Source: Stigmatella ashevillena (GTDB taxonomy: Bacteria > Myxococcota > Myxococcia > Myxococcales > Myxococcaceae). Taken from it: DNA of 64,000 bases. The notes below the pieces were generated by a model. That model saw only the letters and a program-made list of their open reading frames with translations, was not told the origin of the DNA and did not search any database. Positions 7,717 to 15,099 of the stretch are shown one piece after another. The position numbers and the translations under genes are program-made. The stretch covers positions 992,001 to 1,056,000 of the forward strand of contig NZ_JAQNDM010000002.1 in NCBI RefSeq assembly GCF_028368975.1. The letters run 5' to 3'. The first letter of the stretch is position 1. Each line of letters starts with the position of its first letter.

Positions 7717-10700
7717 ATGGCGACGGGTGAAGGACATCAACGCAGCGCCGATGTGGTGATCCTGACGGCTATCACGCTGGAGTTTCAAGCGATGCTCCAG
7801 GTGGAGGCCGGGGCCTGCGAGGGCAGCCACTGGGAGCAGGAACAGGGGCCCAACGGTCTGCCGGTCGCGTTCCGGGAGTTCAAGACCCGGCAAGGACAAC
7901 GGCCCCTGCGCGTGGCCGTCGCACAAGCTGGAGACATGGGGGCAGTCGCGGCGACCAACGCGCTGCTGCCCCTGGTGATGCGCTATGCGCCCCGCTGCGT
8001 GGCGATGTGCGGTGTGTGCGCGGGCCGCCCTGGCAAGACGAACCTCGGAGACGTGGTCGCCGCCGAGCGCTTGTTCTTCCACGACACCGGCAAGCAACTG
8101 CCTGACCAGGTCCAGCAGGACCTCAAGACATACAACCTGCGCGATGACTGGAAGGTGGCGCTCGAGCACTTCGACTTCGCCGCGCGCTTCCAGCAAGAGC
8201 CCTGGTGGCAGCAGCGCCCCATTCCTTACGAGTGGCAGGAGAACTGGGTCCTGGCGAAGTTGCAGGAGGACGTCACCGATCCGTCCCAGCATCCCGAGTG
8301 CGAGCAGTTCTGCCTGCGGTGGGACTCGGTCATTGAGTCGCTCTGGAAGTCGGGCGCCGTCCAGGATGGCACGCTCCTGCTCACCGAACAGGGACGGAAG
8401 CGAATCGGCCGGGTGCTCATCAAGCATCGCAACCATCTGCCCGAGCTGTCTCCGGCGGGCTCAGTGCTTCCCTTCAAGGTCCACGTCGCCCCCATGGGCA
8501 GCGGCAACAAGGTCGTCGAGGACCACGAGGTGTGGAGCTTCGTGTCCGAGCACATGCGCAAGACCCTGGGTCTGGAGATGGAGGCCGTGGCGCTCGGCGC
8601 GCTGGCGCATGCGCAGCGGGAGAGGAAGCTCGATGCCCTGGTCCTCAAGGGCGTGATGGACTTCGCTAACCACGGGCGCGACGATCAGTTCAAGCAATAC
8701 GCCGCCCGAGCATCAGCGGAGTGCTTGCTGGCCTTCCTCCGAGAGACGCTGGACGTGGAAGTCGTGCCCGGAACGGACGACCTTCTGGAATCTGGAACGG
8801 AGAAGTTGCCCGAGAATCCCCCCCCCTCCGCCCTGCTCAACGCGCGCTATCAGGTCGTCCCCTTTCACGAGCAGGGACGGGAGGCCATACTCGCGGAGCT
8901 GGCGCGCTGGTGTGAAGAGGGTCCCGCAGTGGCGGTGCGGCTGCTGCACGCGCAAGGAGGCGCAGGCAAGACCCGGCTCGCCCTCGAAGCGGTGCGGCGT
9001 CAGGATCTGAAGGATTGGTCCACCGGTTTCCTCCCCAAGCAAGTGCCCGAGGATTGGCTTGAGCGCTTGTGGAAACGAGGGCGGCCCACGCTGGTGGTCA
9101 TCGACTACGCCGAGAGCCGTCCAGACCTGAGCTCGGTGCTGCTGCGATTGGTCCGCTACCGCCACCAGGAAGGTGGGGGGTTGATGCGCCGGATGCGGCT
9201 GCTGCTCCTGGCGCGCAACGCCGAGGACTGGTGGCAGTCATTACGAGACAAGACGGAGCTGAACACATGGCTGGATGAGACAAAGCCCTACGAACTCCCT
9301 TCCCTGACTCCACTCAAGACAGAGCGCGAGAGGGTATTTCAGGAGGCCGTGGCAGAATTCGCCCTGCGGTACAAGGTGAAAGCAAAGCCGCGAGGTGACC
9401 TCCAGTTCATGGACGATCGGTTCGAGCGAGTGCTCTATCTGCACATGGCCGCACTCGCCTGGGTGGAGGGCCTTGCATTTGATGCGACCACCTTGATGAA
9501 GGTGATCCTCGACCACGAGGAGCACTTCTGGGAAACGCAGGCCCCCCCGTCGGATACGGCGCTCTCGCTGCGGAAGTCCTTGGCGCGTCAGGTGGTGGCC
9601 GCCGCCACTCTTCGTGGAGGGATGGAGGACTCCTCCACGGCCGCTCACATTGTGACAAAGCTGCTGCCGCGATCCTTCAACGAGAAGGATCAGGAACTGC
9701 TCCAACTGCTGCATCGCATCTACCAGCGGAAGGAGCAGGAAGCGTCCATGTATCTCCCCGCCTTGGAGCCCGACCTCCTGGGCGAGGCCATGGTGCTTCG
9801 GGTCGCCTCGCCTGAACGCGAAGAAGACCGGGTGGCCCCGGACTGGATTGACCGGGTGCTTCCCTCGGATGCCGAGGAACGGATCGTGGGCAGCGGACTG
9901 GAGGTACTCGGCCGTGCATCCGCCGCGCATCCTGAGGCGGGGCGACAATGGCTGGAGAGACTCCTGACGGACCCCTTGCGACCACGTGCGCGCCTTGCAT
10001 TGGTGGCCGCAAAGAACGTGGGAATGCACACGGCGTTCTCCCTATTGGGAGAGGTCCTGGCTGAGCGGCTTCGCGCGGTCAGTGATGTCGAGTTGGCCCT
10101 TGAGCTCATGGCTGTAGGAATTCCTCAATCCACAGTGTCACTGGGAGAGGTCGACGTCTGGATTCTGACCACACTCCTACAAGTACCTGGATCAGCGATT
10201 GGAGAGGCCTCGGAGAGAACAAGAGCGTCGCTTCTCAATAACCTGGGCAACAGGTTGAGCGACCTGGGACGGCGAGAGGAGGCTCTGGAGGCCTCGTGCG
10301 AGGCGGTTGGACTCTATCGTGCGTTGGCGAAACGCAACCCCGATGCGTTCCGGCCTAACCTCGCCGCCGGTCTCAACAACCTGGGCGTCATGTTGAGCGC
10401 CCAGGGACGGCGAGAGGAGGCCCTGGAGGCCTCGCGCGAGGCGGTTGGACTGAGGCGTGAGTTGGCGAAGCACAACCCCGATGCGTTCCGGCCTGCCCTC
10501 GCCGCCAGTCTCCACAACCTGGGCGCCAGGTTGAGCGGCCTGGGGCAGCGAGAGGAGGCCCTGGAGACCACCCGTGAGGCGGTTACACTCTATCGCGAGT
10601 TGGCGAAGCGCAACTCCGATGCGTTTCGGCCGGACCTCGCCGCCAGCCTCCACAACCTGGGCAACAGGTTGAACGACCTGGGACAGCGGGAGGAGGCCCT

Positions 10701-11424
10701 GGAGGCCACGCACGAGGCGGTTGGACTGAGGCGTGAGTTAGCGAAGCACAACCCCGATGCGTTCCGGCCAGACCTCGCCGCCAGCCTCCACAACCTGAGC
10801 AACAGGTTGAACGACCTGGGACAGCGAGAGGAGGCCCTGGAGGCCTCGCGCGAGGCGGTTGGACTGAGGCGTGAGTGGGCGGAGCGCAACCCCGATGCGT
10901 TTCAGCCGAACCTCGCCGCCAGCCTCCACAACCTGGGCAACAGGTTGAACGACCTGGGACGGCCAGAGGAGGCCCTGGAGGCCACGCGCGAGGCGGTTGG
11001 ACTGAGGCGTGAGTTGGCGAAGCGCAACCCCGATGTGTTCCGGCCGGACCTCGCCGGCAGCCTCAACAATCTGGGCGCCGTGTTGAGCGCCCTGGGACGG
11101 CCAGAGGAGGCCCTGGAGGCCACGCGCGAGGCGGTTGGACTGAGGCGTGAGTTGGCGAAGCGCAACCCCGATGCGTTCCGGCCGGACCTCGCCGCCAGCC
11201 TCAGCAACCTGGGCGCCATGTTGAGCGCCCTGGGACAGCCAGAGGAGGCCCTGGAGGCCTCGCGCGAGGCGGTTGGACTGAGGCGTGAGTGGGCGGAGCG
11301 CAACCCCGATGCGTTTCAGCCGAACCTCGCCGCCAGCCTCTACAACCTGGGCGCCATGTTGAGCGCCCTGGGACGGCGAGAGGAGGCCCTGGAGGCCTCG
11401 AGCGAGGCTCTTGAGTACTCCTAA
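7717..11424 (+). CDS. Nucleoside phosphorylase - STAND-like NTPase - TPR protein (probable defence protein)
   Basis: A 1235-residue three-part protein. Residues about 10-345 are a nucleoside phosphorylase/nucleosidase domain: VVILTAITLEF at the start, the conserved LEMEAVALGA, and KGVMDFANHGRDD with the conserved Asp near the end. Residues about 375-830 are a P-loop ATPase with Walker A QGGAGKTRL (about 412) and Walker B TLVVIDYAES (about 465), then a helical region. Residues about 835-1235 are nine TPRs of 46 residues. Effector-NTPase-repeat is the layout of NLR-like immune proteins, and phosphorylase-fold effectors (for example in Detocs) are known to destroy ATP after phage infection. A role as an abortive-infection sensor is therefore likely by analogy but untested. 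The gene stands alone behind the FkbH gene and is convergent with the DUF2019 gene. Confidence 0.9.
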   Translation: MATGEGHQRSADVVILTAITLEFQAMLQVEAGACEGSHWEQEQGPNGLPVAFREFKTRQGQRPLRVAVAQAGDMGAVAATNALLPLVMRYAPRCVAMCGVCAGRPGKTNLGDVVAAERLFFHDTGKQLPDQVQQDLKTYNLRDDWKVALEHFDFAARFQQEPWWQQRPIPYEWQENWVLAKLQEDVTDPSQHPECEQFCLRWDSVIESLWKSGAVQDGTLLLTEQGRKRIGRVLIKHRNHLPELSPAGSVLPFKVHVAPMGSGNKVVEDHEVWSFVSEHMRKTLGLEMEAVALGALAHAQRERKLDALVLKGVMDFANHGRDDQFKQYAARASAECLLAFLRETLDVEVVPGTDDLLESGTEKLPENPPPSALLNARYQVVPFHEQGREAILAELARWCEEGPAVAVRLLHAQGGAGKTRLALEAVRRQDLKDWSTGFLPKQVPEDWLERLWKRGRPTLVVIDYAESRPDLSSVLLRLVRYRHQEGGGLMRRMRLLLLARNAEDWWQSLRDKTELNTWLDETKPYELPSLTPLKTERERVFQEAVAEFALRYKVKAKPRGDLQFMDDRFERVLYLHMAALAWVEGLAFDATTLMKVILDHEEHFWETQAPPSDTALSLRKSLARQVVAAATLRGGMEDSSTAAHIVTKLLPRSFNEKDQELLQLLHRIYQRKEQEASMYLPALEPDLLGEAMVLRVASPEREEDRVAPDWIDRVLPSDAEERIVGSGLEVLGRASAAHPEAGRQWLERLLTDPLRPRARLALVAAKNVGMHTAFSLLGEVLAERLRAVSDVELALELMAVGIPQSTVSLGEVDVWILTTLLQVPGSAIGEASERTRASLLNNLGNRLSDLGRREEALEASCEAVGLYRALAKRNPDAFRPNLAAGLNNLGVMLSAQGRREEALEASREAVGLRRELAKHNPDAFRPALAASLHNLGARLSGLGQREEALETTREAVTLYRELAKRNSDAFRPDLAASLHNLGNRLNDLGQREEALEATHEAVGLRRELAKHNPDAFRPDLAASLHNLSNRLNDLGQREEALEASREAVGLRREWAERNPDAFQPNLAASLHNLGNRLNDLGRPEEALEATREAVGLRRELAKRNPDVFRPDLAGSLNNLGAVLSALGRPEEALEATREAVGLRRELAKRNPDAFRPDLAASLSNLGAMLSALGQPEEALEASREAVGLRREWAERNPDAFQPNLAASLYNLGAMLSALGRREEALEASSEALEYS
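10233..11424 (+). repeat. 138-bp tandem repeats encoding 46-residue TPRs
   Basis: Eight full copies and a truncated ninth of a 138-base unit, in frame inside the phosphorylase/NTPase gene. The spacing is visible from the recurring GATGCGTT words (for example at about 10342, 10480 and 10618). Each unit encodes a TPR of the pattern L-NLG-RL-LG-REEALEA-REAVGLRREL plus the linker NPDAFRPDLA. The copies are nearly identical in DNA, with changes clustered at a few codons, as expected for units that expand, shrink and recombine. Confidence 0.95.
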
Positions 11425-11509
11425 CATTTCTCGGACTGCCCGAAAACGCCCGCCCGTCTCTACTCCCGCAGCTCAGCCTTGATATTGTTTAGGCGCGCTC
11501 GTCCCACAC

Positions 11510-11863
11510 CTATCCTGGATCTAATGCCCAGGTGCCATTTTCCCAGTTCGTCAAGGCCTGCTGTGCTTCAAGTGCCGCCACCCCTTTGCGCGCTGCGGCC
11601 TCTTCCAACACCGCTTTGGCATCCGCTGTTCGATGGCGCAATAAAAAGGCAGCGGTCATGACCCTCACCTCAATTCGATGATGTGTGAACAGCACAGCCA
11701 GCGCATCTCTCCCAGCATCTCCGTAGGCACACAACTTGTCGAATGCTCCAATGTAACGCTTTGCGTGACGGTTTCCCTTGGCAGCACTGCCGTGAGCGAT
11801 CTCCGCCGTCTGAGCGGCAACATTCTGGGCGAACGCCTCAACGAGCTTTTCCAATTCCGTCAT
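11510..11863 (-). CDS. DUF2019 family protein
   Basis: A 117-residue helical protein with the pattern of DUF2019: an N-terminal helix MTELEKLVEAFAQNVAAQ, a central basic NRHAKRYIGAFDKL, and a HEAT-like C-terminal part with VRVMTAAFLL and an ending of the form ALTNWENG. No signal peptide or membrane helix. The biochemical role of the family is not known to me. It is convergent with the phosphorylase/NTPase/TPR gene (85 bases between stops) and lies downstream of treS on the same strand, separated by 122 bases. A functional link to the defence-like neighbour, for instance as an antitoxin or immunity-type partner, is only a positional guess. Confidence 0.7.
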   Translation of the reverse strand: MTELEKLVEAFAQNVAAQTAEIAHGSAAKGNRHAKRYIGAFDKLCAYGDAGRDALAVLFTHHRIEVRVMTAAFLLRHRTADAKAVLEEAAARKGVAALEAQQALTNWENGTWALDPG

Positions 11864-11985
11864 TGCCAGACCCCATTCCGAACATTAGCAATGGCCTTCA
11901 GTCTAAACTCGAGCTGAGCTTCGTAGCGTTGAGTGCTGAGCCCCTGGCGCACGGTCAACGTCCGACGGCAGAGCAGCGCCCCATG

Positions 11986-13638
11986 TTACCGTGAGCGCTT
12001 GAGGATGTAGTCCAGGCCCCCCACGCGGTACCACCGGTAACCGTAGCCCTCAAGCTCTACCCGGTGCTGGCCCCGCCCGTCCGCGTGCGAGTGCTCTCCG
12101 GACAGGATGTTGGCGAGCATCGCTCCCTCGGAACTCCCGGCACCGAAGGTGACCCTGTGGCCCTTGGCATCGAAGTTGTGCAGAAACACAACGCCGTTGT
12201 TGCGCCAGTCGTAGCGCAGCGCGAGCACCTGGGGGGAACTCGTCTCCAAGACGCGCCACTGTCCCCAGCCAATCTCCGGACACTCCTTGCGCGCGCGGAT
12301 GAGGCGCTCGGTCCAGTTGAGCAGGGAGTTGGGATCTCTTCTCTGGTCGGCCACGTTCAGACGCGGGTAACCGAAGGGCCCCTGCGAAATGACCGGGAGG
12401 ACGGTCTTCTTCGCAGAGGAAAAGCCGGCATTCGCCTCGGTGGACCACTGCATGGGCGTACGGATGGCGCTGCGCTCCTTGAGAGACAGATCCTCGCCCA
12501 TACCGATCTCATCGCCGTAGCGCATCACGGGCGTACCCGGCAGCGTGAACATCAGGCTGTAGGCCAGCTCCTGGCGTCTGCGATCTCCCTCGAACATGGG
12601 GGCGAGCCGACGCCGCAGGCCGCGCCCATAGAGCTGCATGCGGGGCTCGGGGCCAAACTCCTCGAACACGCGCTGGCGCTGCGTCTCCTCAAGCCGACCG
12701 AGATCCAGCTCGTCGTTGTTGCGCATGAAGTGCGCCCACTGCGACGTCTCCTCATGAAGGCGCGTGCGCTCGAGCGCCCGGGCGAGCGGACGCGTGTCCG
12801 CGGTGGCCAGCGCGTAGAAAGCGGACTGGTTGACGAAGAAGTTGAACATCATGTGCATCCGGTCCCCTCCCTTGCCGAAATAGTCGAGGTTCTGTTTCGG
12901 CTCGACATTGGCCTCCGCGAGGAGGATGGCGTCACCCGCCCTCCACTGGAGAAAGGACCGCAGGTTCCTGAGCAGTTGGAACTGCTCTGAATGGACGGCG
13001 CGAGCCCCATCCCGCTGAATGACAAAGGGAACCGCGTCCATCCTGAAACCAGACACCCCCAGCTCCAGCCAGAAACCCACGATGCGCTGGATCTCCGTCT
13101 GGACATCGGGATTGGCGATGTTCAGGTCAGGCTGAAACTCGTAGAAGCGGTGGAAGTAGTACGCCTTGGCCTTGGAGTGATGAGTCCAGGTGCTCTTCTG
13201 CACACCGGGAAAGACCATGCCCTGGTGCGCGTCCCTCGGCTTCGTCTTCGACCAGAGGTACCAGTCACGGTACTTCGAGCCCTCGTCCTTCACCGCGGCC
13301 TTGAACCACGGGTGCTGATCCGAGGTGTGGTTCACCACCAGATCCATCAGGATCCGGATGCCGTGCTTCTTCGCCTCGTGGGTGAAGTCCACGAAGTCCC
13401 CAAGCGAGCCCAAGCTGGGGTGGACACCGTAATAGTCGGTGATGTCATAGCCATTGTCCCGCATAGGAGAGGGATTGAAGGGCAACAGCCAGATGGCATC
13501 GACGCCCATGCCCGCCAGATAGCCCAGACGGCGGGTGAGGCCCTCGAAGTCCCCCACCCCATCTCCGTTGGAGTCCATGAACGTCTTGACGTCCAGGCAG
13601 TAGACGATGGCGTTCTTGTACCAGAGGTCGTCGATCAT
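11986..13638 (-). CDS. treS: Trehalose synthase-like GH13 alpha-glucosyl isomerase
   Basis: A 550-residue GH13 enzyme that begins DLWYKNAIVYCLDVKTFMD, characteristic of trehalose synthase (maltose to trehalose interconversion). The (beta/alpha)8 motifs are intact: DLVVNHTSDQHPWF, GFRMDAVPF with the nucleophile Asp, ILLAEANVEP with the acid/base Glu, and MRNNDELDL with the third carboxylate. The length matches a TreS without a fused maltokinase. It follows hflX on the same strand after 12 bases, so it may share that promoter. Some GH13 relatives with this N-terminus are annotated only as alpha-amylase family, so substrate remains to be shown. The nearby glgC gene makes ADP-glucose, which fits a glycogen/trehalose network. 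Confidence 0.85.
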   Translation of the reverse strand: MIDDLWYKNAIVYCLDVKTFMDSNGDGVGDFEGLTRRLGYLAGMGVDAIWLLPFNPSPMRDNGYDITDYYGVHPSLGSLGDFVDFTHEAKKHGIRILMDLVVNHTSDQHPWFKAAVKDEGSKYRDWYLWSKTKPRDAHQGMVFPGVQKSTWTHHSKAKAYYFHRFYEFQPDLNIANPDVQTEIQRIVGFWLELGVSGFRMDAVPFVIQRDGARAVHSEQFQLLRNLRSFLQWRAGDAILLAEANVEPKQNLDYFGKGGDRMHMMFNFFVNQSAFYALATADTRPLARALERTRLHEETSQWAHFMRNNDELDLGRLEETQRQRVFEEFGPEPRMQLYGRGLRRRLAPMFEGDRRRQELAYSLMFTLPGTPVMRYGDEIGMGEDLSLKERSAIRTPMQWSTEANAGFSSAKKTVLPVISQGPFGYPRLNVADQRRDPNSLLNWTERLIRARKECPEIGWGQWRVLETSSPQVLALRYDWRNNGVVFLHNFDAKGHRVTFGAGSSEGAMLANILSGEHSHADGRGQHRVELEGYGYRWYRVGGLDYILKRSR

Positions 13639-13650
13639 CCCCGGTGCATA

Positions 13651-15024
13651 TCAAGTCCCAAAGGCCTGGGTCAGCTTGGCGATCGCCGCGGGGAGCGCCC
13701 GGATCTTCAGCCGCCGACCGTTCTCGTCGAAGACCTCGGAGAGGACCCGGGCATTCTCATAGACCTCGCCGATGCGCCCCTGACGGGCGTAAGGAATCAC
13801 CAGCTCCGCCTCGGTCATGGAGCGCTCGAAGAAATCCAGCACGCTCTGCCGGAGCGCGGCGACATCGTCCGGCGCGTGCGCCGAGAGGACGATCGCCTCG
13901 GGATGACGCTGAAGCAGGGCCTCCCGTGCTTCGGGAGAGAGCCGATCCGCCTTGTTGAACAACAGCTTGCTCGGGACGCTCTGCGCCCCGATGTCATGGA
14001 GCACACCGCGGGTGACCTCGAGTTGGGACTCCCAGGTAGGATCGGAGGCATCCACCACGTAAAGCAGCAGAGAGGCCTCCAGCGCCTCATCCAGCGTCGA
14101 ACGGAAGGAGGCCACGAGATCGTGCGGCAGCTTCTGGATGAAGCCCACGGTGTCCGAGACCAACACCCGGGGCCGAGTCTCCGGTTGCAGCGCCCGCACC
14201 GTGGTGTCCAGGGTGGCGAAGAGCTGATCGGCGACCAGCACCTCGCTGCCGGTCAGGGCGCGCATGAGCGAGGACTTTCCCGCGTTGGTGTACCCAACCA
14301 GCGCCACCCGGAGTTGGTCCCTCCGGGCATAGCGCCGCTGCTCCTGGTCCTGCTGAATGGACGCGAGCCCCTCGCGCAGCTCGGCGAGCCGGTCGCGGAT
14401 CTTGCGGCGATCGAGCTCTACCGCTGAATCACCGGAACCCCGGCCCTGTTGACGCTCGCGGGGGCCGGTCGACTCGCGCATGCGAGGGGCCAGGTAGTTA
14501 AGCCGGGCGATCTCGACCTGCATGCGCGCCTCGCGGCTGCGCGCATGGCGGTGGAAGATGTCCACGATGACGCCGGTGCGGTCGAGCACCTGGGCGCCCG
14601 TGGCCCGCTCGAGGTTGCTCAACTGGCTGGGCGAGAGTTCATGGTCGACCACCACGACCCGGGGCCTTGCCACGGCTTGCGCATCATCGTCCTCTTCGTC
14701 CAGCACCGCTGCGGGAGGTTCCTCCTCCTCTTCCTCGGTCTCCCAGCGCTCGCGGGCTTTCGACTTGCGCACCTGCGCTCCAGAAGCCACGGTGCCAGAG
14801 CCGCCGGTGAGCTGGGCCAGTTCCTTGAGCTTTCCGGTCCCCAGGACCGTCCCCGCCGCCACGCCTTCGCGGCGCTGGGTCACGGTCGCGACGACCTCGT
14901 AACCGAGGGTATGCACCAACCGGCCGAGCTCCGCGAGGTCGGCGGCGTGTTCCGTATCAGAGACGTTGGGGAGCTGGACGCCCACCAGCACAGCAAGGGG
15001 ACGTGCGGAGGAGGATTGCGACAT
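13651..15024 (-). CDS. hflX: GTPase HflX
   Basis: A 457-residue ribosome-associated GTPase that in other bacteria splits stalled ribosomes under stress. The N-terminal HflX domain contains LGTGKLKELAQL and VVVDHELSPSQLSNLE, followed by a coiled region. The G domain has G1 GYTNAGKSSL, the G2 region FATLDTTVR, G3 DTVGFI and G4 NKAD. An acidic insert of consecutive Glu and Asp residues (about 90-120) interrupts the N-terminal domain and is longer than usual. I place the start at MSQSSS (15024), with GAGG about five bases upstream; an in-frame ATG at 15042 would add six residues. It is divergent from the oxidoreductase gene at 15100 and probably co-transcribed with treS. Confidence 0.93.
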   Translation of the reverse strand: MSQSSSARPLAVLVGVQLPNVSDTEHAADLAELGRLVHTLGYEVVATVTQRREGVAAGTVLGTGKLKELAQLTGGSGTVASGAQVRKSKARERWETEEEEEEPPAAVLDEEDDDAQAVARPRVVVVDHELSPSQLSNLERATGAQVLDRTGVIVDIFHRHARSREARMQVEIARLNYLAPRMRESTGPRERQQGRGSGDSAVELDRRKIRDRLAELREGLASIQQDQEQRRYARRDQLRVALVGYTNAGKSSLMRALTGSEVLVADQLFATLDTTVRALQPETRPRVLVSDTVGFIQKLPHDLVASFRSTLDEALEASLLLYVVDASDPTWESQLEVTRGVLHDIGAQSVPSKLLFNKADRLSPEAREALLQRHPEAIVLSAHAPDDVAALRQSVLDFFERSMTEAELVIPYARQGRIGEVYENARVLSEVFDENGRRLKIRALPAAIAKLTQAFGT

Positions 15025-15099
15025 GCCCCCCTCGTAACACATCCCCTAGCGGCCCTGTGTCTCTCGACACGCCTTCGGGCGTCTGGAACATTCAGGATC

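Noticed and set aside
10233-11424. Regular repeats as a CRISPR-like array or satellite
   Set aside because: The units are 138 bases, have no variable spacers and stay in frame as TPRs.
11990-14427. Plus-strand frames of 308 and 478 codons
   Set aside because: Antisense to treS and hflX; no recognisable motif and typical mirror composition.
14449-15099. A 217-codon 5' extension of the oxidoreductase frame, giving one 1207-codon plus-strand ORF
   Set aside because: It is antisense to hflX, whose GTPase motifs are complete; the real start is 15100, where the FAD-binding motif begins shortly after.
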